Shown here in pieces: positions 23,197 to 31,871 of a DNA stretch of 48,987 bases. A model generated the notes under the pieces. The model saw nothing but the letters and a program-made list of their open reading frames with translations, did not search any database and was not told the DNA's origin. The stretch spans positions 1 to 48,987 of the forward strand of contig JAJDTY010000006.1 of the NCBI GenBank assembly GCA_022826945.1, in the 5' to 3' direction. The translations under genes were made by a program, and so were the position numbers. The stretch is from Candidatus Binatia bacterium (GTDB lineage Bacteria > Desulfobacterota > Binatia > Bin18). How positions within the stretch are numbered: position 1 is the first letter of the stretch; the number at the start of each line of letters is the position of its first letter.

Positions 23197-24042
23197 ATGA
23201 GATTGTCGCGTGTGCACTTACACTCGTGCTGGAAATCGCTTGTGGCTCGGATGCTGCTGGCGGGTGTCATCACGGCAAGCCCGGGTGCTGTCGGGACAGC
23301 ACTCGCCGACGCGGGGCGCTTCTACCTGGGTATCACCGGCACCCCGGAATGGCTGGACACCTCGTACAGAAAGACCGTGGACAATACCAGCCCGCTCAAT
23401 ATGACCTCCCAGAGCGGAAAGGTACATCGCGAGCGCGACTCCGCCGACGCGACCGGGTATGGGTTCGGCTTGCTGGCCGGGTATCGCTGGCCGCTGCTCG
23501 ACCAGGGGCGGCTCTTCCTGGACAGCGAATTTGATATCGCCTTCCACGGCGAGTCCTCGCGCGGGCGGCTCAAGGGCATCGGCGAGTCCGAGGGACGCAA
23601 CCAGATGGGCGAGAGCTGGCCCGACGACTGGTCCTTTGCCAAGAATTTCAGTTACGGGCTGACCTTCAAACTGGGGACCAGCCCGCAATTTCTTCAGACG
23701 ATGATAGGCGATTCGAGCGTGTATGCCCTGGCCGGTGTGCGCCGGGTGGCGACGCGCTTCCGCGTCCGTTTTCACGGCTGTCTCAGGTCGGCGTGGTGCC
23801 AGCCCGACGAGTTCACGAGCGGCGCCACTACCCATAACGAGAATTTTACCGCGTGGACGAGTGGCGCGGGGCTGGAAAAAATGTTCGGCTCGCGTCTCGG
23901 CCTCCGGGGCGAAGTGCGCTATACCGGGTATCTGGCCGAAGACTGGGTCTCTTTCAATCTGAAGGACGAAGGGGTCTTTGTGCCGGTACGGGTCGATAAC
24001 GACGAGGTCAATCTGTCGCTGACGCTGGCCTGGTATTTCTGA
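23197..24042 (+). CDS. Outer-membrane beta-barrel protein
   Basis: The 281-residue protein has an N-terminal signal peptide (basic start, hydrophobic M-L-L-A-G-V-I-T-A-S, likely cleavage after A-L-A-D-A near residue 39). Alternating hydrophobic strands follow, such as G-Y-G-F-G-L-L-A-G-Y-R-W, F-S-Y-G-L-T-F-K-L-G and V-Y-A-L-A-G-V-R-R, and the chain ends L-S-L-T-L-A-W-Y-F with the terminal Phe needed for barrel assembly. The pattern and length suggest an 8-stranded OmpA/OmpW-like or porin-family barrel. Two cysteines near 207-215 may form a loop disulfide. GTG 23194 directly before ATG 23197 is an alternative start. It is 36 bp upstream of a CoA-transferase gene, on the same strand. Confidence 0.8.
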   Translation: MRLSRVHLHSCWKSLVARMLLAGVITASPGAVGTALADAGRFYLGITGTPEWLDTSYRKTVDNTSPLNMTSQSGKVHRERDSADATGYGFGLLAGYRWPLLDQGRLFLDSEFDIAFHGESSRGRLKGIGESEGRNQMGESWPDDWSFAKNFSYGLTFKLGTSPQFLQTMIGDSSVYALAGVRRVATRFRVRFHGCLRSAWCQPDEFTSGATTHNENFTAWTSGAGLEKMFGSRLGLRGEVRYTGYLAEDWVSFNLKDEGVFVPVRVDNDEVNLSLTLAWYF

Positions 24043-24078
24043 CGCAACCCCTGACACTATGGAAGGGAGCATGAGACA

Positions 24079-25269
24079 ATGAGCGCTGCGCTTGATGGTA
24101 TCCGGGTGCTGGACTTGACCCACAACCAGGCTGGCCCGTCGTGTGGCCAAATTTTGGCTTGGCTCGGGGCTGACGTCATCAAGGTCGAGCCGCCCGGACG
24201 GGGCGATATCGCCCGCGTGAGCCTGAATGACCAGCCTGGTACGGACAGTCTCTTTTTCCTTTTTTTCAATGCCAACAAGCGTAGCCTGGCGCTTGACCTC
24301 AAACAGCCGGCCGGCAAGCAGGCCTTTCAAAAACTGGTGGCAACCGCAGATGTCGTGCTGGAGAACTTCGGACCCGGCACGATGGAACGGCTCGGATTTG
24401 GCTATGATAGCCTCAAACAGCTCAATCCGCGCCTGGTCTATGCCAGTATCAAAGGCTTTGGTTCGTCTGGGCCGTATCGCTCGTTCAAGAGTTTTGAACC
24501 CGTGGCTCAGGCGATGGGCGGCTCGATGAGCGTGACCGGTTTTCCCGACAATCCGCCCACGGTCACCTGGTCGTGTGTGGGAGACTCGGGCACCGGTATG
24601 CACTGCGTCATCGGTATCCTGGCCGCCCTTATGCAGCGCCACACCACAGGAGCCGGTCAACAGGTTGAAGTGTCCATGCAGGACGCGGTAGTGAATCTGG
24701 TTCGGGTCAGCCTGCGCGACCACCAGCGTCATGGCAAACCGGTTGAACGCACGGGTAATCAACTCGGGTTTGTTCCCGCCACAACGTATCGTTGTCATCC
24801 CGGAGGGCCCAACGACTATGTGTTTATTATTGCCCAGCAGCAGATGTGGGACCCCTTGCTGTGCGCCATAGAACGGGAAGATTTGATTGACGACCCACGC
24901 TATCACACACCCGAGGCTCGGGTTGAACGCGCCGCTGAAGTGAACGCTTTTATCGAAGCCTGGACATCGAGCAAACCGAAGCACGAAGTCATGCGGATTC
25001 TGGCCGAGGCCGGGGTGCCGTGCGGGGCGTGTCAGGACACGGGCGAAGTCATGAATGATCCCCATTTGCGCGAACGGGATATGATTCTCGAACTCGATCA
25101 TCCCACGCGCGGCACGTACACCATGGCCGGTAATCCCATCAAACTGTCGGCTTCGGATGTCCCTCTGCAGCCTGCGCCCCTGCTCGGTGAGCATAGTGCT
25201 GAGGTCTTGACGGAACTCGGCTATGACGAACAGGCCATCGCGACTATGCGAGAAGCAGGGCTGATCTAG
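24079..25269 (+). CDS. Formyl-CoA transferase-like family III CoA-transferase
   Basis: The 396-residue protein is close to the Frc pattern: G-I-R-V-L-D-L-T-H-N-Q-A-G-P at 7-20, V-I-K-V-E-P-P near 33-39, G-D-S-G-T-G-M-H at 168-175 and V-S-M-Q-D-A-V-V-N-L near 198-207. Asp202 matches the acyl-accepting aspartate of formyl-CoA transferase. The following R-V-S-L-R-D-H-Q-R also resembles Frc. Unlike the two CoA-transferases at 15413 and 16655 it keeps the catalytic Asp. A donor/acceptor pair such as formyl- or succinyl-CoA with oxalate or another organic acid is possible. A terminator follows at 25298. Confidence 0.88.
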   Translation: MSAALDGIRVLDLTHNQAGPSCGQILAWLGADVIKVEPPGRGDIARVSLNDQPGTDSLFFLFFNANKRSLALDLKQPAGKQAFQKLVATADVVLENFGPGTMERLGFGYDSLKQLNPRLVYASIKGFGSSGPYRSFKSFEPVAQAMGGSMSVTGFPDNPPTVTWSCVGDSGTGMHCVIGILAALMQRHTTGAGQQVEVSMQDAVVNLVRVSLRDHQRHGKPVERTGNQLGFVPATTYRCHPGGPNDYVFIIAQQQMWDPLLCAIEREDLIDDPRYHTPEARVERAAEVNAFIEAWTSSKPKHEVMRILAEAGVPCGACQDTGEVMNDPHLRERDMILELDHPTRGTYTMAGNPIKLSASDVPLQPAPLLGEHSAEVLTELGYDEQAIATMREAGLI

Positions 25270-25297
25270 CGCTTCACCCAATTCTCTTCACACGCAG

Positions 25298-25328
25298 AAA
25301 GGGACAGCTCGATAGGGCTGTCCTTTTT
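25298..25328 (+). terminator. Rho-independent terminator after the Frc-like gene
   Basis: AAAGGGACAGC (25298-25308) pairs with GCTGTCCTTT (25317-25326), with one bulged G, and a T6 run overlaps the 3' side. It separates the CoA-transferase from the amidohydrolase cluster. Confidence 0.85.
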
Positions 25329-25352
25329 TGTACATCCGTTCCTAAAAATCTC

Positions 25353-25382
25353 TTGCAAAAATCGAGTAAGACGCCGTATCGT
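25353..25382 (+). promoter_or_regulatory. Possible promoter of the amidohydrolase cluster
   Basis: TTGCAA (25353-25358) and TATCGT (25377-25382) with an 18-bp spacer lie between the preceding terminator and the first amidohydrolase, leaving a leader of about 55 nt. Both boxes are partial matches. Confidence 0.3.
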
Positions 25383-25446
25383 AGCAGCACGAGCAGGTTC
25401 TCAGGGAGTTTTTTCCAATAGCCGTCTCAAACAAGGAGGGTGTTTT

Positions 25447-26562
25447 ATGGCGGAATACGGTATTATTTCGGCGGATTCGCATTTTGTAGAACCCACAAAC
25501 ATCTGGAAGGAGCGGATCGATAAGAAGTTTCGAGATAAGGCTCCGCATACGGTGAAAGACCTCAACGGGAAAGAGGGCGAGTATTTTGTCTGTGAGAATA
25601 TTACACCCTTTCCAGTGGCCGCGTTTTTTGGTGCGGGCGTACCATCAGAAGATCTCCCTGAACATAACAAAAAAGGGATGGATCAGGCCCCGGCCAGTGT
25701 ATGGGATCCAGCCGCCCGGCTGAAAGACCAGGACCGTGACGGTGTGGTTGCCGAGGCGATCTACACCTCCATGGGTATGCCGCTGTACATGCTGGACGAT
25801 GTAGAACTGCGGTCCGCCTGTTTTCGCGCGTATAATGACTGGTCGGCAGAGTATTGCAGCCATGATCCGAAACGGCTGCTGCCACTCGGGCTGATTACCT
25901 TGGAGGACATTAATGCCGGGGTAAAAGAGCTTGAGCGCTGCGCCAAAAGAGGCGTCAGGGGAGCGATGATTTGGGCCGAGGCGCCGGACGATCGGCCGTA
26001 CAGCCATACCGACTATGATCCATTCTGGGCGGCGGCCTCAGATCTCAACATGCCTCTCTCGCTACACATCCTGACGGGCCGAAAGGGTACCGGAGTCGAT
26101 TTCTTTAGCGGCACCCTCGCCCTCCAGGCTACCACGCTGTACCACGAGGTCGAGCGGTCCTTGACCGTCTTTGTCCTGGGCGGTGTCCTGGAGCGTTTCC
26201 CCAAACTCAAGATCGTTTCGGCTGAGAACGACGTCGCTTGGATGTCGTATTTTATGTGGCGTATGGATCTCATACACGGGCGGTTAGGATCTATGGGAAC
26301 GACGGCGAAGTTGAGCCTCAAGCCGAGCGACTATGTTCGACGGCAGGTGTATGCGACCTTTATTAATGAGCCTTTGTTTATCCGGACGCTTGACATCTAT
26401 GGCCCGGACAATGCCATGTGGTCGTCGGACTATCCGCATACGGCTGCAACATGGCCGCGTTCCCAGGACTTTATTAATAAGACGTTCAACGAGCTCTCGG
26501 TAACCGACCGTCGTAAGATTGTGCACGACACCGCGGCGAAGCTGTACGATATGGAAGTCTGA
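25447..26562 (+). CDS. Amidohydrolase family 2 (ACMSD-like) protein
   Basis: The 371-residue protein shows the amidohydrolase-2 TIM-barrel pattern: I-I-S-A-D-S-H-F-V-E-P at 6-16 (first metal motif), G-V-R-G-A-M-I near 170, L-S-L-H-I near 200 (metal His), and W-S-S-D-Y-P-H near 333-339 (metal Asp). Relatives are zinc-dependent decarboxylases and hydrolases of aromatic or cyclic acids; the exact reaction is unknown. AAGGAGGG precedes the ATG. It is the first of three amidohydrolase-type genes in a row, and a clear paralogue of the third (28506). Confidence 0.87.
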   Translation: MAEYGIISADSHFVEPTNIWKERIDKKFRDKAPHTVKDLNGKEGEYFVCENITPFPVAAFFGAGVPSEDLPEHNKKGMDQAPASVWDPAARLKDQDRDGVVAEAIYTSMGMPLYMLDDVELRSACFRAYNDWSAEYCSHDPKRLLPLGLITLEDINAGVKELERCAKRGVRGAMIWAEAPDDRPYSHTDYDPFWAAASDLNMPLSLHILTGRKGTGVDFFSGTLALQATTLYHEVERSLTVFVLGGVLERFPKLKIVSAENDVAWMSYFMWRMDLIHGRLGSMGTTAKLSLKPSDYVRRQVYATFINEPLFIRTLDIYGPDNAMWSSDYPHTAATWPRSQDFINKTFNELSVTDRRKIVHDTAAKLYDMEV

Positions 26563-26591
26563 ATAATCGTATTCAAAACAAGGAGGGTGTT

Positions 26592-28325
26592 ATGCCACAG
26601 TTTGATACCGTTATTAAAGGCGGAACGATTGTTGATGGTACGCTGATGCCACCGTTCAAGGCTGATATCGGCATCGTCAATGGCAAGATTGCTAAAATCG
26701 GCAAGATTAACACCAACGATGGCGCAAAAATCCTTGATGCCTCGGGGCTGATCGTCGCTCCAGGAGCAGTTGACCTACATGCCCACTATGATGCCCCGAT
26801 CCACTGGGACCCCTATTGCACCATAGGCAGCTGGCACGGCGTGACCTCGGTCACCAATGGGAACTGTGGGTTTGGCTTTGCGCCTGTGCACCACAAAGAC
26901 GCGGACCGCTCAATGTACTCGATGGAACGCAACGAAGCGATTCCGTTTGATGCCATGAAGGCCACGATGCCTTTCTCCTGGGAGACCTTTCCGCAATGGA
27001 TGGATCACATCGATCGGCTACCCAAAGGCATCAACATGATCCAGCTCGTGCCTGTCACCCCGCTGGTGAGTTATGTGATGGGTGGCTGGGACCAAGCCAA
27101 GAGCCGCCAGCCGAACGACACCGAGATGAGTCAAATCCTCCAGATCATGGATGAAGCGATGGCAGTCGGCGCGAACGGCTGGGCAGCCCAGCGCTTAACC
27201 GGCTATGGAGCTTCGGTCCAGCGGGATTATGATGGCACGCTGATGGTCTCGGACATGATGTCAGATGAATTCTATCTGACCTTAGCCAAGGGCATGAGTA
27301 AATATGACCACGGGACCATCCAGTTTGCGCAGAACTCTGGCGCCATTGATGAAGGTCTGGAGGGCAACCGGCGGGATATGGGTTTCGGTGGGCGGCTCGC
27401 CGAACTGGCAACCCATCCACTCATCTTTAACGCCGTACTCGTGACCGATGAGAAGCCGGAAGTATTCCGGACCATGCTGAGCGTGGTGGACGAATACAAT
27501 AAGAAGGGCGTACCGTTGGTGGCGCACGGCTTGACGAAGCGTCTCGATTTTCGTTTTTCGTTCGCGGATGAATGGAACCTTTTTGACAATGTGGATGCGT
27601 GGCGGGAAGCCACGTTAGGAACCGAAGAGGAGCGGAAGACAAAGCTCGCCAACCCCGACCTGCGGGCGTCTATGAAGGCTGAGTATGATCGGACCAAGCA
27701 GCCCAGAGCCTTGGGTGACATCGCCACCTTTTTGTGTAGAGGGGTGAACAACGAGGAGCTGAGAAAGAAGTATCGGGATCGGTTGGTGGGAGACATTGCC
27801 CGGGAAGAGAATAAGCATGTCGTTGATGTACTCCTCGATATCTCAGCCGCCGACGACTGGAAGACTGAATGGCTCACCCCGATGCGGAACCAGAAGCCTG
27901 AGTACTGTAAGGAGCTCTTAAGCCACCGTACGGTCGCCGGCTTTTCCGATGGCGGGGCGCACACCAAGTTCCAGACCCTGGGTGCGTATGTCACAGATCT
28001 GCTGACCTGGATGGTGCGGGATACAGAGACCATTACGCTGGAACAGGCCCACTATCATCTGAGCTATCTGCCGGCCTGGACGGCGGGGTTTAAGGACCGC
28101 GGCTGTCTGCGGGAAGGCTTGGCGGCTGATATTCTGGTCTACGATCTCGAAAAGCTTGCGGTCAAGCCAACTGAGATCCTCCACGATGTACCGCCCAACA
28201 ACTGGCGTCGGGTGCAAGGCGCAGAGGGCTACCGCTGGATCATGGTCAACGGGGATGTGAGCTTCGAGGACGGCAAGGCTACCGGAGCGCTGCCGGGTAA
28301 GTTAATCCGCTGTAATCAGTTGTAG
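26592..28325 (+). CDS. D-aminoacylase/dihydroorotase-type amidohydrolase
   Basis: The 577-residue protein has the composite amidohydrolase-3 layout: an N-terminal beta-sandwich (V-I-K-G-G-T-I-V-D-G-T at 7-17), D-L-H-A-H-Y-D with H63 and H65 as metal ligands, N-G-N-C-G-F-G-F near 93-100 as in N-acyl-D-amino-acid deacylases, and F-S-D-G-G-A-H near 450 with the catalytic Asp, followed by a return to the beta-sandwich (A-D-I-L-V-Y-D near 513). It likely cleaves an amide or cyclic amide. AAGGAGG precedes ATG 26592, 29 bp after the first amidohydrolase. Being about 80-100 residues longer than typical deacylases, it fits a separate subfamily found in aromatic-degrading bacteria. Confidence 0.87.
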   Translation: MPQFDTVIKGGTIVDGTLMPPFKADIGIVNGKIAKIGKINTNDGAKILDASGLIVAPGAVDLHAHYDAPIHWDPYCTIGSWHGVTSVTNGNCGFGFAPVHHKDADRSMYSMERNEAIPFDAMKATMPFSWETFPQWMDHIDRLPKGINMIQLVPVTPLVSYVMGGWDQAKSRQPNDTEMSQILQIMDEAMAVGANGWAAQRLTGYGASVQRDYDGTLMVSDMMSDEFYLTLAKGMSKYDHGTIQFAQNSGAIDEGLEGNRRDMGFGGRLAELATHPLIFNAVLVTDEKPEVFRTMLSVVDEYNKKGVPLVAHGLTKRLDFRFSFADEWNLFDNVDAWREATLGTEEERKTKLANPDLRASMKAEYDRTKQPRALGDIATFLCRGVNNEELRKKYRDRLVGDIAREENKHVVDVLLDISAADDWKTEWLTPMRNQKPEYCKELLSHRTVAGFSDGGAHTKFQTLGAYVTDLLTWMVRDTETITLEQAHYHLSYLPAWTAGFKDRGCLREGLAADILVYDLEKLAVKPTEILHDVPPNNWRRVQGAEGYRWIMVNGDVSFEDGKATGALPGKLIRCNQL

Positions 28326-28347
28326 GCGATTCGCAGGATACACAGAC

Positions 28348-28388
28348 GCTCTCTCTCTTCGTGGGAGAGGGCGAGAGTGAGGGGGTGT
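28348..28388. repeat. Interspersed CT/GA-rich hairpin element
   Basis: A CTCTCTCTCTTCGTGGGAGA hairpin followed by GGGCGAGAGTGAGGGGG belongs to a class of short intergenic elements common in bacterial genomes. Its minus-strand translation (P-L-T-L-A-L-S-H-E-E-R-E) is often mistaken for protein. The rest of the 180-bp gap before 28506 shows no gene. Confidence 0.6.
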
Positions 28389-28505
28389 TCGGTCATGGTG
28401 TGAGCGGATGCTTTCCCATTTCGACCGCACGGGGGCTGGGTAGCAACTCTGCCCCCGATTTTATGGAATTCGTAAGGGAGACAGTGATCGAAAGGAGGAC
28501 TCATA

Positions 28506-29645
28506 ATGGCAGAACAGGGGATGATGATTTCTGCCGATTCACACGTTATTGAACCCCGTAAGCTCTGGGTTGAGCGGATGAATGCTCCGTTTCGCGACCG
28601 TGCGCCGCAGGTTATGACCAACCCTGGCAATCTCAAGGGTGAGTGGTTTGTCTGTGAAGGACTGGAGCCGCGACCGGCCTCGCTGGCCTTTGCCGCGGGC
28701 AAGGACCCTAGCGAGTACAACGAGTTCCAAAAAGCGACGAATTATGACGACGGCCTGCCCGGTGGCTGGGAGGCTGCCCCACGTCTCAGAGACATGGCAC
28801 TCGATGGTGTTGAGGCCGAGGTTATCTATACCACGCTAGGGTTCCGTTTGTTTGGATTGTTAGACGAGCCGTTTCAGCGTGAACTCTTCCGCGTCTACAA
28901 CGACTGGCTGGCTGAATTATGCCAGTATGATGCAAAACGCCTGCTGGGATTAGCCATGATCCCTTTGCTGGATATTGAGGCAGGGATCACGGAACTGCAA
29001 CGGAGCGCAAAGCTGGGGTTACGAGGCGCTCTCATTATGTGCTCTCCACCTGAAGGGCGGGACTACGCGGACAGTCTCTATGACCCGTTCTGGGCGGAGG
29101 CGCAGGAATTGGGGATGCCGCTTAGCCTGCACCTCGGCACAGGACATGGCAAAGAGAGTCGCTATGATTCTAATCTGTTCCTGCGCGTGATGAGTATTCC
29201 ACATGAGGTGCAACGAACATTCACCAGCCTCATATTTGGCGGAGTATTAGAGCGCTTCCCCAATCTCAAAATTGTTTCTGCTGAGAATGATATTGGCTGG
29301 GTGCCACACTTCCTGGCTCGGGCGGATATGGCATTTCACAAGCTTGGTTCGGTGAAACTTGGTACCTGGCAGGGTGTCAAGCTGAGCATGTTGCCCAGCG
29401 AATATTGCCGCCGCCAGGTGTATGCAACATTTATCGATGATGAGGTCGGAGTCCGCAACTGTGACCTTTTTGGTACGGACAACTATATGTGGTCAAGCGA
29501 TTATCCTCATCTCATGGCGACTTGGCCGCGATCACGCGAAGCCGTGGAACGGAACTTCCAAGGTATAAGTGAAGAGGTAAAGAGAAAAATCGTGCGTGAG
29601 AATGTCACCCGGCTGTACAATATTGATTTGAACGAAGCTGGTTAG
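28506..29645 (+). CDS. Amidohydrolase family 2 (ACMSD-like) protein, paralogue
   Basis: The 379-residue protein parallels the one at 25447: M-I-S-A-D-S-H-V-I-E-P at 7-17, the same W-x-E-R-x-x-x-x-F-R-D-[KR]-A-P spacing, L-S-L-H-L near 203, V-L-E-R-F-P-x-L-K-I-V-S-A-E-N-D and W-S-S-D-Y-P-H near 338. Metal ligands are retained. It starts with ATG 28506 after an AAAGGAGG site. It flanks the D-aminoacylase-like gene on the other side from its paralogue. Two diverged copies around one gene suggest consecutive or heteromeric functions in one pathway. Confidence 0.87.
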   Translation: MAEQGMMISADSHVIEPRKLWVERMNAPFRDRAPQVMTNPGNLKGEWFVCEGLEPRPASLAFAAGKDPSEYNEFQKATNYDDGLPGGWEAAPRLRDMALDGVEAEVIYTTLGFRLFGLLDEPFQRELFRVYNDWLAELCQYDAKRLLGLAMIPLLDIEAGITELQRSAKLGLRGALIMCSPPEGRDYADSLYDPFWAEAQELGMPLSLHLGTGHGKESRYDSNLFLRVMSIPHEVQRTFTSLIFGGVLERFPNLKIVSAENDIGWVPHFLARADMAFHKLGSVKLGTWQGVKLSMLPSEYCRRQVYATFIDDEVGVRNCDLFGTDNYMWSSDYPHLMATWPRSREAVERNFQGISEEVKRKIVRENVTRLYNIDLNEAG

Positions 29646-29666
29646 GGCGAGGAAAAGGAGGGCCTT

Positions 29667-30689
29667 ATGGATATCGGTTTACTCTTTCCCTTTCGGAATC
29701 CCCCCCAATGGCGTCAGCCGTTTCCCCAATTCTATGCCGAGCAATTGCGTCAGGCCCAGGTGGCAGAGGAACTCGGCTATGACACGATCTGGCTGACTGA
29801 GCATCACTTTGCCGAAGACGGCTACTCGCCCTCGCTGCTGCCGATTGCCGGGACGCTGTCCGCGATGACGGGTCGAGTGCGTATTGGGACATTTCTGATC
29901 CTCTTACCCCTGCATAATGCCGTGCGGGTCGCCGAAGACGCCGCAACCGTGGATATCCTGTCCAACGGGCGCTTTGACCTGGGACTGGGACAGGGCTATG
30001 CTCCGGCCGAGTTTGCCGGCTATGGCATTCCGCGCAAGGAGCGCGGCTCGCGCATGGAGGAGGGAGTTGAGGTCATCCGGGGCATCTGGACCCAGGATCC
30101 CTTCTCCTATGAGGGCAAGCACTACCAGTTGAAGGATATTCGCCTTCAGCCCAAACCGGTCCAGAGCCCACATCCGCCCCTGTGGATCGGTGCCAACGCG
30201 CCAAAGGCGGTCGAGCGGGCCGCGCGCCAGGGCTGTCACTTTCTCGGTGGCGGAGCCTCAGAAGCCCAGGAAGCCTATGATGCCGCCTTGCGCCGGCATG
30301 GGCGCGACCCCAAAGATTATTATGCGGCCCAGTTACGCTGGGCGTATGTCGCCCCAAGCCACGATCAGGCCTGGGATGAGGCCCAGGACCATCTCCACTA
30401 TATGCTGAGCTGGTATGGTCACTGGCTGTCCGAGGCCAAGGATTTCCCTGGGGCCGAGCAGTTCAGCCAATTGCCGCCTCCGGCGGAGTTGCGGGAGCAT
30501 CCCGAGCGCTTGCTCGCCAGCCCCATGATCGGCACCCCGGAGGAGATCGGGCGTGAGATCGAGCGGTTTACCCAAGAGGTGCGCACAACGCATCTCGTCT
30601 TGGGCATGCACCTCCCCGGCCTCGACCCGGCCAAGAGTCAACGCTCAATGGAACTCTTCGCCAAAGAGGTAATGCCACACTTCAGATAG
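29667..30689 (+). CDS. LLM-class flavin-dependent monooxygenase (luciferase-like)
   Basis: The 340-residue protein belongs to the bacterial-luciferase alpha branch: G-Y-D-T-I-W-L-T-E-H-H-F at about 37-48, V-R-I-G-T-F-L-I-L-L-P-L-H-N near 71-84, R-F-D-L-G-L-G-Q-G-Y near 103-112 and K-H-Y-Q-L-K-D-I near 150. The T-E-H-H-F motif is typical of FMN-dependent monooxygenases, in contrast to the F420-type patterns at 4028 and 17923. AAAAGGAGG precedes ATG 29667, 21 bp after the amidohydrolase, so the genes are co-transcribed. A partner flavin reductase is not present in the window. Confidence 0.87.
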   Translation: MDIGLLFPFRNPPQWRQPFPQFYAEQLRQAQVAEELGYDTIWLTEHHFAEDGYSPSLLPIAGTLSAMTGRVRIGTFLILLPLHNAVRVAEDAATVDILSNGRFDLGLGQGYAPAEFAGYGIPRKERGSRMEEGVEVIRGIWTQDPFSYEGKHYQLKDIRLQPKPVQSPHPPLWIGANAPKAVERAARQGCHFLGGGASEAQEAYDAALRRHGRDPKDYYAAQLRWAYVAPSHDQAWDEAQDHLHYMLSWYGHWLSEAKDFPGAEQFSQLPPPAELREHPERLLASPMIGTPEEIGREIERFTQEVRTTHLVLGMHLPGLDPAKSQRSMELFAKEVMPHFR

Positions 30690-30710
30690 AAAGCGGGAAA
30701 AGGGCTGCCA

Positions 30711-30738
30711 GGTCGGTTGAGTCAAGACTCAACCGACC
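30711..30738. terminator. Perfect 13-bp palindrome between convergent genes
   Basis: GGTCGGTTGAGTC (30711-30723) and GACTCAACCGACC (30726-30738) are exact complements around a central AA. It lies between the convergent LLM gene and mrpG, 8 bp from the latter's stop. The convergent position suits a bidirectional terminator, though no clear T run follows. A related ACCGACTCAACTC copy of the right arm follows at once. Confidence 0.65.
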
Positions 30739-30746
30739 CAACCGAC

Positions 30747-31109
30747 TCAACTCTGGTTCGTCTCCAGCCATTTCTTGAAATCATCCACCACGCCGCCCTG
30801 CCACAACGAAACGCCGGCACGGTAGGCGGCCCGGGCGATCATATGCGCCCCAACCGGGGCAGTGAGAAAGAGAAAGAGGACGATTAAGAACTCTTTCAGG
30901 CCCGAGGAGAGCCCCAAATAGCGCAGGTAGAGCAGCGAAGCCAAGACCACCCCGACCACGCCAAACGTGGTGCTCTTGCTCGTTGCGTGCATGCGCGCGT
31001 ACACATCCCTCAGCCGCAACAGGCCGAACGATCCGGTCAGGAGAAAAAACAGACCGATGAGCAAAAGGGCGCTAACCAGGAGGTCGAGTACGTAGGGGAC
31101 TTCCATCAA
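30747..31109 (-). CDS. mrpG: Mrp antiporter subunit MrpG
   Basis: The 120-residue protein has three membrane helices. The MrpG/PhaG pattern F-G-L-L-R-L-R-D-V-Y-A-R-M-H-A-T-S-K lies after the first helix, then V-L-A-S-L-L-Y and T-A-P-V-G-A-H-M-I-A-R-A-A-Y near the end. It is the last gene of the operon; its start overlaps the mrpF end by about 38 nt, so translation is coupled. The Mrp complex exchanges cytoplasmic Na+ (or K+) for external protons and needs all subunits. Confidence 0.92.
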   Translation of the reverse strand: MMEVPYVLDLLVSALLLIGLFFLLTGSFGLLRLRDVYARMHATSKSTTFGVVGVVLASLLYLRYLGLSSGLKEFLIVLFLFLTAPVGAHMIARAAYRAGVSLWQGGVVDDFKKWLETNQS

Positions 31110-31374
31110 TAACCGTTCCTCTCAGCAGATATTTAGCCGCCGCAACCGTTCCTAAAAACGAGAGAATGGCGAGGACCAGGGCAACATCGATATATAGCGC
31201 ACTCTGAGCCCGGATCGAAATGACGATAATAGCGGCTACCAGATTGATCGCTATATTATCGAGGGCCACGACCCGATCGGGAATCGTGGGACCACGCAGC
31301 ACCCGATACGCGCTGAGCAAGATCGAGAGCGTGATACCAAACAGTACGATGACGGAAACAGATGGCGTAATCAT
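31072..31374 (-). CDS. mrpF: Mrp antiporter subunit MrpF
   Basis: The 100-residue protein has three membrane helices and the family pattern R-V-L-R-G-P-T-I-P-D-R-V-V-A-L-D after the first, with the conserved Asp of the P-D-R-V-V-A-x-D motif. It overlaps mrpE by 4 nt (ATGA-type), the usual coupling in mrp operons. Subunit of the membrane antiporter complex. Confidence 0.92.
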   Translation of the reverse strand: MITPSVSVIVLFGITLSILLSAYRVLRGPTIPDRVVALDNIAINLVAAIIVISIRAQSALYIDVALVLAILSFLGTVAAAKYLLRGTVIDGSPLRTRPPG

Positions 31375-31871
31375 TGGGAAATGAGCAGCAGATGGCGTTC
31401 AAAGCCGTCTTTGATGATGCGGATTTCTTCCTCCACATCAGCGACATCGAGAAAGTGAATAAATAAAAACTTCCGGTCCGGACTCACCTCGACCGACAGC
31501 GTTCCCGGCGTCAGGGTAATCATATTTGCCAGTAGGGTAATCAGCACATCATTCTGCAAGGACAGCGGGTAGGCGACAATGCCGGGCCGGATGGCGAGCT
31601 TCAGGGCCAGGACCTGTCTGACCACGGTCCAATTGGCAATCAGGAGTTCCTTCACGAAGAAGAGAACGAGGCGCACGCTCAGCGCAGCCTTGCGGAAGTA
31701 GCGACGCTCCTGGTGAAAGGAGCGGGGGAAGAACAGCATGGCCAAGAAGCCGACCAGAGAGCCAATCACCATCTGACGCAAGGATATTTCGTCTTGCAGC
31801 AGACACCAAGCGAGAGCCAGGATGATGTTGAAAAGAAATCGCGTCACCATATCCATCAACCCCGCATTCAA
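31371..31871 (-). CDS. mrpE: Mrp antiporter subunit MrpE
   Basis: The 166-residue protein has two or three N-terminal helices, then V-K-E-L-L-I-A-N-W-T-V-V-R-Q-V-L near 73-88, I-A-Y-P-L/V-A-Y-P-L-S-L-Q-N-D near 100, and the strongly conserved L-A-N-M-I-T-L-T-P-G-T-L-S-V near 114-127, followed by a soluble domain. These fix it as MrpE/PhaE. It overlaps mrpD by 4 nt. A second Met at codon 7 is an alternative start. Confidence 0.93.
   Translation of the reverse strand: MNAGLMDMVTRFLFNIILALAWCLLQDEISLRQMVIGSLVGFLAMLFFPRSFHQERRYFRKAALSVRLVLFFVKELLIANWTVVRQVLALKLAIRPGIVAYPLSLQNDVLITLLANMITLTPGTLSVEVSPDRKFLFIHFLDVADVEEEIRIIKDGFERHLLLISQ

Noticed and set aside
23218..25281. 687-codon minus-strand ORF
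   Set aside because: It lies opposite the beta-barrel and CoA-transferase genes, has no recognisable motif and is a shadow of high-GC coding DNA.
28316..28720. Minus-strand protein containing P-L-T-L-A-L-S-H-E-E-R
   Set aside because: This is a translated interspersed hairpin element plus antisense of the amidohydrolase gene.
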